Positions 9,483-16,801 of a DNA stretch of 17,204 nucleotides are shown in pieces; position 1 is the stretch's first letter, and each line of letters begins with the position of its first letter. The stretch spans positions 1 through 17,204 of the forward strand of contig PXDL01000588.1 in assembly GCA_003566395.1 (NCBI GenBank), given 5' to 3'. This DNA comes from Balneolia bacterium (GTDB lineage Bacteria > Bacteroidota > Rhodothermia > Balneolales > Cyclonatronaceae). Made by a program: the position numbers and the translations under genes. The notes below the pieces were generated by a model. That model was not told the DNA's origin. It did not search any database and was given only the letters and a program-made list of their open reading frames with translations.

Positions 9483-11072
9483 ATGCAGCTCAACCTAATT
9501 CGAAAACTTCAAACTGAAATCCTGAAAAGACACCTCGGGCCTTTTCTTTTTTGTTTTCTTATTGTGATGTTTTTACTGTTGATGCAGTTCCTTATTCTGC
9601 ACATCGACAATCTGATCGGTAAAGGTATCCCCCTGCCGGTGATACTTGAGCTGATCGCCACCAATCTTGCCTATATGGTGGTTTTGGCCGTGCCGATGTC
9701 GGTGCTTGTCTCCTGTCTGATGGCGTTTGGAAAGTTTTCAGAACTCAACGAATTCACCGCAATTCGTGCCGCCGGCATCAATCCGCTCAGTATTATCCGC
9801 CCCATTCTTGTCGCCGCAGCCGGCTTATCCATTTTTCTGGTTTATTTTTCGAACGAGATTCTGCCGGATGCAAATTACAAAGCCCGCTCCTTGTTTCTTG
9901 ATATTCGCATGCAGCGGCCCGGCTTCGATTTGCAGGAAAATGTATTTTACGACGGCATCGACGGATACAATTTTTTAGTGCGGTCCATTCCCGCGGCTTC
10001 CGACAGCCTCTACGATGTAACCCTGTTTCGGGAAGGCAGCGACCGCGTGGAACCGGCTGTTATTAAAGCCGACAGCGGATACCTCACTTCCGTGCCCGAT
10101 ACCGACATCCTGAGTTTGTTTTTGTACAACGGCACCATAAACAGAGATCTCAACAACAGCCCCGACGGAAAGGTCCGGGTTGAACGAACACGGTTTAACA
10201 GCTACCGGGTCAACTTCGACCTTTCAGACCTTAGTTTTTCGCGCACAGATCCCAACCGCCGCCGCCGCGACGACCGTACCATGAGCTCCCAGATGATGCT
10301 TGCTATCGTCGATTCGCTGCACCGGACTACTCGCGAAGACCTTCAAACAGTCTCTGAACGCAAAGGCGCGACCCGGCTTTTCCAGCTTCAACCCGGGGAT
10401 GAATCCCCGCCGGAGCCGATACCTCAAGACGATTCGGAAATTTTCCCGGACACTATCGAAATACAAATCGAAGAAGTTTTCTTCATTCCTGAACAAAACA
10501 CGGCGGGCGTTGCTTTAGCCGCCTATCAGGAAGATGCCAACAGGCCGAACGCTCCACCGGAAGATGTTAATTTCGAATCCCGCTATGTGCTTCTCAATCA
10601 AATACAAAACCTTGATGCTCAGATTCACGTGGCAGGAAACACAGTAAATGAACTCCGGGGGATCGGCTCGCGGCTCAGTTCGCTAAGCAACAACCACAAC
10701 TGGCGCGTAGAGCGGACCGCTCAGTATATGGTAGAAGTCCACAAAAAAGTATCCATACCGATAGGCTGCATCATTTTTGTACTCGTAGGCGCCCCGCTTG
10801 GAATTCTCACACGCAAAGGCAATCTCGGTTTTAATGCGCTCATAAGTACCATTTTATTTACCTATTACTGGATTACCGTTATTCAGGGTGAAAAGCTTGC
10901 CGACCGGCTGATAGTCAGCCCGTTCTGGGGGATGTGGTTCGGAAACATCACCCTGCTTCTGCTCGGCATCTATCTGATGGCCAAGGTGATGTATGAATTC
11001 CGTTTTTCAGATTTGTGGCAGAACCGATTCCTTAAAATGGGCACCCAAAAAAGCGGTGAGCAGGCCTCATGA
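9483..11072 (+). CDS. lptF: LptF/LptG-family permease (first of pair), LPS export ABC transporter
   Basis: A 529-residue YjgP/YjgQ-family protein, one of the two membrane subunits that with LptB2 extract lipopolysaccharide from the inner membrane and feed it to the periplasmic bridge. Three N-terminal helices (about 21-40, 57-83, 104-122) are followed by a long periplasmic domain. Three C-terminal helices follow (about 422-440, 450-467, 481-503), including the family block VGAPLGILTRKG. The coupling-helix region FGKFSELNEFTAIRAAGI near 83-99 is typical. At 529 residues it is much longer than E. coli LptF (about 366). The extra length is periplasmic, including an acidic/proline-rich stretch at about 302-332. 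The pattern VHKKVSIPIGCIIFVLVGAPLG resembles the longer Bacteroidota members. The start is the ATG at 9483, with no clear Shine-Dalgarno. It overlaps the next gene by 4 bases. Which member is LptF and which LptG is assigned only by order. Confidence 0.9.
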   Translation: MQLNLIRKLQTEILKRHLGPFLFCFLIVMFLLLMQFLILHIDNLIGKGIPLPVILELIATNLAYMVVLAVPMSVLVSCLMAFGKFSELNEFTAIRAAGINPLSIIRPILVAAAGLSIFLVYFSNEILPDANYKARSLFLDIRMQRPGFDLQENVFYDGIDGYNFLVRSIPAASDSLYDVTLFREGSDRVEPAVIKADSGYLTSVPDTDILSLFLYNGTINRDLNNSPDGKVRVERTRFNSYRVNFDLSDLSFSRTDPNRRRRDDRTMSSQMMLAIVDSLHRTTREDLQTVSERKGATRLFQLQPGDESPPEPIPQDDSEIFPDTIEIQIEEVFFIPEQNTAGVALAAYQEDANRPNAPPEDVNFESRYVLLNQIQNLDAQIHVAGNTVNELRGIGSRLSSLSNNHNWRVERTAQYMVEVHKKVSIPIGCIIFVLVGAPLGILTRKGNLGFNALISTILFTYYWITVIQGEKLADRLIVSPFWGMWFGNITLLLLGIYLMAKVMYEFRFSDLWQNRFLKMGTQKSGEQAS

Positions 11073-12148
11073 CCCGCATGGACCGCTACATTCTGTCCCG
11101 ACTTCTTTTTGCCACGCTGATGGTGCTGGGCGTATTGATTTTCGTATTTATCATCATAGACTTTTCTGAAAACAGCGACAGCTTTACCGATCGCGGAGCC
11201 ACGCTTTCCGAAATATGGAGCGATTATTATCTCAATTACATCCCTGAGATGATCCGGCTGGTAGCCCCGATGGCGGTGTTCGTGGCCGTGCTACTAATAG
11301 CCGGACAGATGTCTGACCGTGTGGAGCTGACGGCCATTAAAGGAGCGGGCGTCAGTTTATACCGCTACATGTTGCCTTTCATGATTTTCGCTTTTGCAGT
11401 TACGGGCATTATCAGCTATCTGGACGGTTTTGTGATTCCCGGAGCCAATTCAGATCGCATCGCTTTTGAACGGCAATACCTAAGCAGGCAAAGCGACCGT
11501 ATTGACCGCAACAGGCTGTATCGGCAGGAGACGGAAAATACCATCATTACCATAAACTACTTTGATGCCCGCAGCGCATCGGCTTACCGGCCCCGGATTG
11601 TATATTTCAGAGACAACAAGGTTTACCAGGTTTTGGAGGCTTCGCGCATGGAATGGCAGGAAGAGACCAAAACGTGGCGGCTTATCCGTCCGGAGCGACG
11701 AACCTTCCATGAGACGGGTTTCGAGCTGTTTGAAGCCGTGGAGATGGATACCACGCTGAATCTTCGTCCGCGCGATGTGGCCCGGACCACCTCCGATATT
11801 TACCAGCTCACTTATCCGGAAATCGTTGATTATATCGCTTCGCTTGAACGCAGCGGAGTTGGAGGGGTAGATCAGCCTAAAGTTCAGTTTTATGGAAAAC
11901 TGTTCTATCCTTTCGGAACGCTGGTCATCACCCTGATAGGCCTCGGCATTTCCACGCAGCGTAGAAAAGGCGGCCGGGGCGTGCTTCTCGGCATCGGGCT
12001 GATAATTATCTTCTTCTACCTCATCCTGATGAAACTGATGGAACCGTTCGGCTCAAGCGGACAGCTAAATCCATTGGTAGCAACCGCTTCGCCTCACCTG
12101 CTGTTTCTTGTTATCAGTGTATTTCTTATTTGGCGGACACCCAAATAA
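11069..12148 (+). CDS. lptG: LptF/LptG-family permease (second of pair), LPS export ABC transporter
   Basis: A 359-residue partner permease, close to the length of E. coli LptG (360). It has the same six-helix plan: helices at about 10-30, 55-82 and 98-118, a periplasmic jelly-roll domain of about 150 residues, then helices at about 278-297, 303-320 and 335-355. The block SDRVELTAIKGAGVSLYRYMLP near residues 85-105 is the cytoplasmic coupling segment expected to contact the ATPase. KLFYPFGTLVITLIGLGIS opens the C-terminal membrane half. The start ATG lies inside the end of lptF (ATGA overlap), a strong sign of translational coupling and of equal production of the two subunits. The ATPase gene lptB is not in this window. 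No separate promoter is seen. The LptF-versus-LptG label rests on gene order and length; the family is clear. Confidence 0.9.
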   Translation: MTRMDRYILSRLLFATLMVLGVLIFVFIIIDFSENSDSFTDRGATLSEIWSDYYLNYIPEMIRLVAPMAVFVAVLLIAGQMSDRVELTAIKGAGVSLYRYMLPFMIFAFAVTGIISYLDGFVIPGANSDRIAFERQYLSRQSDRIDRNRLYRQETENTIITINYFDARSASAYRPRIVYFRDNKVYQVLEASRMEWQEETKTWRLIRPERRTFHETGFELFEAVEMDTTLNLRPRDVARTTSDIYQLTYPEIVDYIASLERSGVGGVDQPKVQFYGKLFYPFGTLVITLIGLGISTQRRKGGRGVLLGIGLIIIFFYLILMKLMEPFGSSGQLNPLVATASPHLLFLVISVFLIWRTPK

Positions 12149-12194
12149 AAAAGCAGCAGGATGCCGGGACTTGCCACCCGGGCCTTCCTGCTGC
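12147..12194 (-). terminator. Rho-independent terminator of the cbs-DUF3467 unit
   Basis: The outer stem is GCAGCAGGA (12153-12161) paired with TCCTGCTGC (12186-12194), a perfect 9 bp, with a further inner CCGGG/CCCGG pairing. On the minus strand it is followed by six T residues (complement of 12147-12152) and then ATTT. It lies 18 bases past the stop codon of the DUF3467 gene. The T-run overlaps the lptG stop codon from the other side. On the plus strand no T-run follows, so it is a one-way terminator or only weakly bidirectional. Confidence 0.85.
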
Positions 12195-12212
12195 GTGTGC
12201 CAAAATCAGAAA

Positions 12213-12530
12213 TCAGGCTTCGGGAAGCGGACCGCGATAGTTGAACGGTACTTCCGGCTTGCCGGCCGATTTGATCGTACCGTGCTGCTTTTCATACCGG
12301 CTGATATTATCGTTGAGGGCATTGGCCAGCCGCTTGGCATGGTCAGGCGTAAGCACGAGCCGCTTCACCACTTTCGCCTTGGGAAGGCCGGGCATTACGG
12401 CTATGAAATCAAACACGAACTCCGAGGGCGAATGGGTGATCATCACCAGGTTGGAATAGGTACCGGGCGCCTCTTCCTTGGTGAGTTCGATTTCCATTTT
12501 TTTCTGTTTTTTTTGTTGTTGAGGATCCAT
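12213..12530 (-). CDS. DUF3467 domain protein
   Basis: A small cytoplasmic protein of 105 residues with no signal peptide or membrane segment. After a lysine/glutamine-rich start (QQQKKQKK), the body matches the DUF3467 pattern seen across Bacteroidota and related phyla: an acidic strand, GTYSNLVMITHSPSEFVFDF, a VMPGLPKAKVVKRLVLTPDHAKRLANAL block, and a C-terminal helix ending DNISRYEKQHGTI. The family has no established biochemical function that I know of. I chose the ATG at 12530, which has GAG about 7 bases upstream. The frame can extend only four codons, to a TTG at 12542. It lies 60 bases after cbs on the same strand, with a hairpin between them. A strong terminator follows it, so the two may form one unit or this gene may have its own promoter. 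The family call is by pattern recognition. Confidence 0.87.
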   Translation of the reverse strand: MDPQQQKKQKKMEIELTKEEAPGTYSNLVMITHSPSEFVFDFIAVMPGLPKAKVVKRLVLTPDHAKRLANALNDNISRYEKQHGTIKSAGKPEVPFNYRGPLPEA

Positions 12531-12564
12531 ATCTGAGCTCAATTTTAAATGGGTTTGGGTACAC

Positions 12565-12596
12565 GGCCCGGCAGAATACTGCCCGGCCTTTTATTT
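12565..12596 (+). terminator. GC-rich hairpin with plus-strand T-run at the 3' end of cbs
   Basis: GGCCCGGCAG (12565-12574) pairs with CTGCCCGGCC (12579-12588) at 9 of 10 positions around an AATA loop. It is followed on the plus strand by TTTTATTT, which overlaps the complement of the cbs stop codon. On the minus strand no T-run follows. By form it terminates plus-strand transcripts, such as any readthrough from lptFG, before they run antisense through cbs. It may also act as a 3' stem for the cbs message. The structure is seen; the direction of use is inferred. Confidence 0.6.
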
Positions 12597-13970
12597 AGAT
12601 GAAAGGGTGTTGATCAGATCGCTGCGGGTAATAATATCGTATCCGCCGTTTTGCAGCTCTACAATTACAGCGGGATTGCTGCGATCCAGTAAAGATGTGA
12701 CTTTATCCATGGGTGTGTTGTATCCGATAACAGGAAACGGAGCATCCATAATTTCTCTGGCTGCCATTCCCTGCGCGGCCGGATCTTTAATGAGCATGGC
12801 AAGTATCATGGAATCGGTGATACTGCCTGTAAACTGCCCGTCTTTAACCACCGGAAGCTGCGAAATACCGGCCGCATTCATTTTGTTGATGACTTCCGAA
12901 AGGGTCTCTTCTTCCTCGGCAGAAATAAAATCCGGGTGCTCATCACCCTTCATTTCCAGAACCTGCTTTGCGATTCGCAGGGTAGCCGGTTCCATAAATC
13001 CATTGCGGATCATCCATTCGTCGTTATAGATTTTGGAAACATAGCGCGTGCCGCTGTCCGGAAGGATTACCACCATCACATCGTCTTCACCAAGATTATT
13101 CCGGCGGGCGTATTCAATAGCGCCCCAAACGGCTGCGCCGCATGAACCTCCGATAAAAAGTCCTTCTTTGGTAGCAAGGTCGCGGGTCGTTTCGAAAGCT
13201 TCTCTATCAGGGCATTGCACAACGGCATCGATATAATCAAAATCGATATTGGCCGGGATGATGTCTTCGCCTATGCCCTCGGTTAAATAGGGGGAAATCT
13301 GGGATTTATCGAATTTTCCGGTCTCAAAGTACGAGGTGTACACCGAGCCGACCGAATCGACACCCACGGTTACAATATCCGGGTTTTTCTCTTTCAGGAA
13401 GCGGGAAGTACCGGTAATGGTGCCGCCTGTTCCCATCCCTGCCACAAAGTGGGTAACGCGCGTTTCGGTCTGTTCCCAAATCTCGGGACCCGTAGTTTCG
13501 TAATGGGCTTCCCGGTTACTCAGGTTATCATACTGATTCGGATAGTACGAATTCGGAATTTCTTCACTGAGCCGCTTTGCTACCGAATAGTAGCTTCGCG
13601 GGTCGTCCGGCTCAACGTTAGTCGGACATATTTTAACCTCTGCGCCGAGGGCACGAAGCAGATTTACTTTTTCCATACTCTGCTTGTCGGTAGTCGTGAA
13701 AATACATTTGTAGCCTTTCACAACGGCGGCAAGGGCAAGCCCCATACCTGTATTGCCGGAAGTACCTTCAATAATAGTTCCGCCCGGCTTAATCTTGCCT
13801 TCCTTCTCGGCATCATCAATCATTTTAACCGCAATGCGGTCTTTTACACTATGCCCCGGATTGAAATATTCCACTTTGACCAGAATCGTAGCTTTTACAT
13901 CCTGCGTCGTCCGCTGAAGTTTTATCAGCGGGGTGTTTCCAATAGTATCAAGAATTGAATTATGCCACAT
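12591..13970 (-). CDS. cbs: Cystathionine beta-synthase (PLP enzyme with C-terminal CBS-domain pair)
   Basis: A 459-residue fold-type II PLP enzyme that, as cystathionine beta-synthase, joins serine (or O-acetylserine) and homocysteine into cystathionine in transsulfuration. Catalytic landmarks are NTPLIKL (12-18), GHSVKDRIA with the PLP-binding Lys43, EGTSGNTGMGLA (68-79) gripping the substrate carboxylate, GTGGTITG (~178) holding the cofactor phosphate, GGSCGA (~272), and PDSGTRYVSKIYNDEWM (~305). The order and the segment NSYYPNQYDNLSNREAHYETT resemble human CBS more than CysK. Residues ~345-459 carry two CBS motifs (ISQLPVVKDGQFTGSIT; NPAVIVELQNGGYDIITRSDL), the regulatory pair that in relatives senses adenosyl ligands. 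The human heme-binding N-terminal segment is absent. The start ATG is at 13970; its nearest purine-rich site (AAGGA) is too far upstream to be a normal ribosome site. Cysteine synthase activity cannot be excluded by sequence alone. Confidence 0.92.
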   Translation of the reverse strand: MWHNSILDTIGNTPLIKLQRTTQDVKATILVKVEYFNPGHSVKDRIAVKMIDDAEKEGKIKPGGTIIEGTSGNTGMGLALAAVVKGYKCIFTTTDKQSMEKVNLLRALGAEVKICPTNVEPDDPRSYYSVAKRLSEEIPNSYYPNQYDNLSNREAHYETTGPEIWEQTETRVTHFVAGMGTGGTITGTSRFLKEKNPDIVTVGVDSVGSVYTSYFETGKFDKSQISPYLTEGIGEDIIPANIDFDYIDAVVQCPDREAFETTRDLATKEGLFIGGSCGAAVWGAIEYARRNNLGEDDVMVVILPDSGTRYVSKIYNDEWMIRNGFMEPATLRIAKQVLEMKGDEHPDFISAEEEETLSEVINKMNAAGISQLPVVKDGQFTGSITDSMILAMLIKDPAAQGMAAREIMDAPFPVIGYNTPMDKVTSLLDRSNPAVIVELQNGGYDIITRSDLINTLSSK

Positions 13971-14247
13971 TATACAGTTCGAATCCTTCAGAGATTAAAT
14001 TTAATTTGTAATTTAAGTTCTATGCAGTCGGCTTCAACCTCCGGAATTAAATAAGCCCGGAACGGTTGTATCAGATCAATAATATAAAGGCTTTGATAAA
14101 CCGGTGTATTAAGCCTTTAAGAAAGAGCTTCATCAGCTCCGATGCATGCGGGCCGGAAAATATTTAGTTTAATTTTAATCCGGCTTTGCCGTCTCACACA
14201 TCCACAGGCAAAATAAACAAAAGATACTTCATTCCTAACCATATTAC
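13971..14247. other. Divergent intergenic region between cbs and the SpoIID-like gene
   Basis: 277 AT-rich bases with outward-facing genes. Besides the candidate cbs promoter, it holds a short stem GAGCT/AGCTC around 14126-14140 and an inverted repeat GCCGGA (14152-14157) / TCCGGC (14179-14184) with an AT-only interior. No riboswitch or RNA gene that I recognise is present, and no clear promoter for the plus-strand gene. Confidence 0.5.
14008..14037 (-). promoter_or_regulatory. Candidate promoter for cbs
   Basis: On the minus strand, TTG (14035-14037) is followed after exactly 19 bases by TAAATTAC (14008-14015). This fits the Bacteroidota arrangement TTG-N19-TAnnTTTG with the TA and two Ts conserved. 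It would place the transcript start near 14000 and give a leader of roughly 30 bases before the cbs ATG. The match is partial, so this is only a candidate. Confidence 0.4.
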
Positions 14248-15525
14248 GTGTTCAGAACGGTTGAATCAGCGGTGATTCCCCACGGATTTTCCCGCTATTA
14301 TTTACCCATCTTGTTGCTACTCCTGACGGCATCCTGTGCAGTTTTACCCCAACGTGCCCAGCAGGATACGCATGATACTGCGCTACAGTTTACACCCCCG
14401 GATCCCGATCCGGTTATGATGCGTGTAAAGCTCTTCGACCAGACGCCGGCTGATGAGCTGGTCCTGGCCGCTACCAAAGGAATTGTGCGCCTGACCTCTG
14501 CCGGAGGAACCCGCATCACCCTGTCTCCGGCTTCCCCTCCCGTAACGATAAAAACAGGAGTTGGAAACCGCATTGAAATTCATCACGGCCAGACTGTTTC
14601 CAGGGATGAATACTGGCTGGCCGAAACCTCCGAAAACGGATTAATAAGGATTGTTCATCCTGCCGCCGGATGGAGAAATTATCCCGGTTCTATATTCCTG
14701 AGCAGCCGTGATTCGCGCATAGAATCGGTGAATACGGTAGGGCTTGAAGATTATGTGGCCAGCGTTACCGGCAGCGAGATGAATTTCACCAATGAAGAAG
14801 CCCTGCGCGTTCAGGCCGTTATTTCCCGCACCTATGCGCTCTGGAATCGTGATCGGTCGGCCGGAGAATCCTGGGATGTAACCGACAGCGTGATGAATCA
14901 GGTTTATCTGGGTGAAATCATGTTCACCGACCGGTACAGAAAGGCTGCTGAAACCACCACCGGTGAAGTGCTCACCTGGGGTGATGAGCTGATTCTTGCC
15001 ACCTATCACAGCACCTGCGGCGGACAAACAGTCCATAATGAAAGTGTATGGACCGGTGCCGCCTTACCCTACCTTCGCGGAATTCGTGATCATCCGTCCT
15101 GCTCTTCTTCTCCTCACTTCAGATGGGATTTCCAGCTTACAGCCCAAGACCTGAAAGAGGCCATAGGAATAACAGGAGCCATCGGTTTCACCAGAGATGT
15201 ACACGGGCGCGTTCAAACGGTTCAGGCCGAAACCACGAACGGACCGAAACAGTGGGAATCCAACCGGTTCAGGCTCGAATTCAACCGTCATTTCGGGTCG
15301 CTCGCGCTCAGAAGCACCTATTTTGAATTGGAAGAGGTTGAAAATACGTATATTTTCCGTGGGAGAGGACTCGGACACGGAGTAGGACTTTGCCAATGGG
15401 GTGCACTCGGACTGGCGGAGTCCGGATGGGGTTATACCGATATTCTCAGATTTTATTACAGTGGTACCAATATCGTAAACATCAGCCGGCTTGCCCGGTT
15501 TTCTTCAGAATTTCCAGGTTTATGA
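14248..15525 (+). CDS. SpoIID/LytB-domain lipoprotein (putative peptidoglycan glycan-strand hydrolase)
   Basis: A 425-residue protein of the SpoIID/LytB (amidase enhancer) family. In sporulating bacteria SpoIID is a lytic transglycosylase cutting glycan strands that lack stem peptides. Residues 1-30 form a lipoprotein signal (PILLLLLTASC, lipid-carrying Cys30), so it should sit on a periplasmic membrane face. Domain landmarks: DYVASVTGSEM with the likely catalytic Glu177, EALRVQAVISRTYAL (~183-197), YHSTCGGQT (His254, Cys257) and DHPSC (~281), which may form a metal site as in some SpoIID proteins, and RGLGHGVGLCQWG (His377) near the end. The start is GTG at 14248, but a second in-frame GTG at 14272 would give a tidier 22-residue signal; neither has a ribosome site. 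It is followed after 33 bases by a small DUF4290-like gene. No sporulation gene is nearby, so the role is probably vegetative wall remodelling. Confidence 0.88.
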   Translation: MFRTVESAVIPHGFSRYYLPILLLLLTASCAVLPQRAQQDTHDTALQFTPPDPDPVMMRVKLFDQTPADELVLAATKGIVRLTSAGGTRITLSPASPPVTIKTGVGNRIEIHHGQTVSRDEYWLAETSENGLIRIVHPAAGWRNYPGSIFLSSRDSRIESVNTVGLEDYVASVTGSEMNFTNEEALRVQAVISRTYALWNRDRSAGESWDVTDSVMNQVYLGEIMFTDRYRKAAETTTGEVLTWGDELILATYHSTCGGQTVHNESVWTGAALPYLRGIRDHPSCSSSPHFRWDFQLTAQDLKEAIGITGAIGFTRDVHGRVQTVQAETTNGPKQWESNRFRLEFNRHFGSLALRSTYFELEEVENTYIFRGRGLGHGVGLCQWGALGLAESGWGYTDILRFYYSGTNIVNISRLARFSSEFPGL

Positions 15526-15558
15526 TACCGGGATGTTTTCATTTACAACTAATTTTCC

Positions 15559-15834
15559 ATGTTTCTGCCTAACAAAAAACCAAAAGATTTCGACTGCGGA
15601 CTGAATCTCGATCTGATGATTGAGGCTCTTCCCCGAATAGAGGACGAAAAAAACCGGATTGCATACGCCAATCGCATTGTCGGGTTAATTAAAAAGAGCC
15701 ATATTAACTGGGTGAATAAGAAGGGTGAGAGTAAAATGGCCTGGGACTATTTCTACCAGCTCGCCAGTTACAACCCTGAGGTGTACGGGGTGGTAAGCCC
15801 TTATAAAACCGGGGAAGCCGACACCGCCCGCTAA
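15559..15834 (+). CDS. Small hypothetical protein, DUF4290-like
   Basis: A 91-residue soluble protein with no signal peptide or membrane segment. The segment from residue ~13 (GLNLDLMIEALPRIEDEKNRIAYANRIVGLIKKS) has the order of DUF4290: a helix with MIE, then IEDxxxR and a second helix with an Ala/Ile pattern. KMAWDYFYQLASYNPEV resembles the following 'LWDHLxxMADFD' part of that family. DUF4290 proteins of Bacteroidota are commonly longer (around 200 residues), so this would be a short version. The function of the family is unknown to me. The ATG at 15559 is the first usable start. There is no Shine-Dalgarno, in keeping with the neighbours. It lies 33 bases after the SpoIID-like gene on the same strand, so the pair is probably one unit. 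That it is a real gene rests on position, length and codon order; the family assignment is tentative. Confidence 0.72.
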   Translation: MFLPNKKPKDFDCGLNLDLMIEALPRIEDEKNRIAYANRIVGLIKKSHINWVNKKGESKMAWDYFYQLASYNPEVYGVVSPYKTGEADTAR

Positions 15835-15869
15835 TAAAATAAAAGCGCCCGGCTTTCAACCGGACGCTT
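15831..15869 (-). terminator. Terminator hairpin of the GNAT gene, probably bidirectional
   Basis: AAGCGCCCGG (15843-15852) pairs with CCGGACGCTT (15860-15869) at 9 of 10 positions around a 7-base loop. On the minus strand the stem runs into CTTTTATTTTATTA, a good T-rich tail for the GNAT gene that ends at 15936. On the plus strand it starts just after the stop codon of the 91-residue gene and is followed by the weaker TTCCTTAGTTT, so it can also serve that unit. Confidence 0.78.
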
Positions 15870-15903
15870 CCTTAGTTTAGCTATGTTTGGATGTTCTGTA
15901 AAT

Positions 15904-15937
15904 GCCGGAAAAATCGCATCCGGCCTTAAAATCTTTT
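15904..15937 (+). terminator. Second small hairpin between convergent genes
   Basis: GCCGGA (15904-15909) pairs with TCCGGC (15919-15924) across a 9-base loop and is followed on the plus strand by CTTAAAATCTTTTA. It is a weak backup terminator candidate for the plus-strand unit, abutting the stop codon of the facing GNAT gene. Confidence 0.4.
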
Positions 15938-16481
15938 ATACGGCTTGCTGAAAAATCTCCGAGTCCCGGTATTCATTAACCAGAAGCCCGAAAATCAGTT
16001 TATCAGCGTACTCGCCGTTTTTGAGTGCATGCTCGCGCAATCTGCCTTCCTGCTCGAATCCAAGGTTTTCAAGGATTCGAATCCATTTCTCGTTGAAATC
16101 GAAAGCTGAAGAAAGCACCTTATTCATGCCGAGGTCTTCAAAACAGTGCCTTACGGTTTGCCGGAAAGCCATAGTGCCGAGCCCTCTGCTTCGATACGCG
16201 CGCTCCGCGATGGTACATTCTATAAAACAGCGGCGGTTTATGTGGTCTATACCGTGAATATCTACAATTCCGATAAGTTGGCCGGTTTCCTGAAGAACAA
16301 TCTCCATAATTTTTAAACTACCCTGCATATCCGCATTCATAACCTTGAGCCTTTGGGTAAAGGACTCAAAACTCTCCTGAACAAGCGGGAAATCTGAATC
16401 GAAGTAGTTTAGTTCGGGATCATTATTCCAGGCATAGTGCTTATCAATATTTGCCCAGTTGACGGGCTGAATTTCAACCAT
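15936..16481 (-). CDS. GNAT-family N-acetyltransferase (RimJ/RimL-like)
   Basis: A 181-residue cytoplasmic acetyltransferase of the GNAT fold, which moves an acetyl group from acetyl-CoA to an amine. The acetyl-CoA pyrophosphate-binding motif A is AYRSRGLGTMAFRQTV (about residues 94-109; the R-x-x-G-x-G/A-type turn is RSRGLG). The RimJ/RimL-type ending ILENLGFEQEGRLREHALKNGEYADKLIFGLLVNEY is also plain and places it with the Acetyltransf_3 group that modifies ribosomal protein N-termini or small amines. The substrate cannot be told. I chose the ATG at 16481: the open frame extends to a TTG at 16562, but the extra 27 residues are low-quality, cysteine-rich sequence outside the fold, and MVEIQPVNWANID is a typical start for the first strand. 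It faces the SpoIID-like pair and is divergent from menF. Confidence 0.87.
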   Translation of the reverse strand: MVEIQPVNWANIDKHYAWNNDPELNYFDSDFPLVQESFESFTQRLKVMNADMQGSLKIMEIVLQETGQLIGIVDIHGIDHINRRCFIECTIAERAYRSRGLGTMAFRQTVRHCFEDLGMNKVLSSAFDFNEKWIRILENLGFEQEGRLREHALKNGEYADKLIFGLLVNEYRDSEIFQQAV

Positions 16482-16560
16482 AAAAGAAGTTTTCGTAGAA
16501 CAGAGGTTAATTATTTTAAAGTTACAGAATGAGGCTTGTAAAAAGCCAATCCTATTACCC

Positions 16561-16576
16561 AAAAAAGCGCTTTTTT
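16561..16576. repeat. Perfect 16-base palindrome AAAAAAGCGCTTTTTT
   Basis: Six A residues, GCGC, six T residues: identical on both strands, 79 bases upstream of the GNAT start codon. With no loop it is more like a protein-binding site or nucleoid-bending A-tract than an RNA terminator, but the composition is simple enough for chance. Confidence 0.6.
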
Positions 16577-16729
16577 AATTATTTATATTTAATCTATATA
16601 GCGTAAAAACATTCCCTCTATGCTCATGTTAGAATCGTCCCGGCCCGGGAGAAAGGAAACTTCATGCCCGCCAGTAAACTCCGGAACAGACGACAGGGCC
16701 CGCGGCCGAATAGTTTCCGTTATAATGGT

Positions 16730-16737
16730 TATATTTG
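16730..16737 (+). promoter_or_regulatory. Candidate -7 promoter box for menF
   Basis: TATATTTG is an exact match to the Bacteroidota -7 consensus TAnnTTTG, about 168 bases upstream of the menF ATG. No TTG lies at the expected spacing upstream (the nearest similar triplet is TTT at 16714-16716), so only half of the promoter is supported. Its use would give a long leader containing the 16802-16848 inverted repeat. Confidence 0.35.
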
Positions 16738-16801
16738 CAGCCCGTTTCATTATTAATTGAAAATGATATTTCTCGTATCGGTGTTAATTGGGCATCCAAT
16801 T

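Noticed and set aside
13971..14247. Possible SAM-type riboswitch upstream of the transsulfuration gene cbs
   Set aside because: The candidate promoter leaves a leader of only about 30 bases, and no conserved riboswitch core or multi-stem structure is visible.
16482..16562. Upstream TTG start for the GNAT gene
   Set aside because: The added 27 residues do not belong to the GNAT fold and begin in the 16-base palindrome; the ATG at 16481 is a better start.
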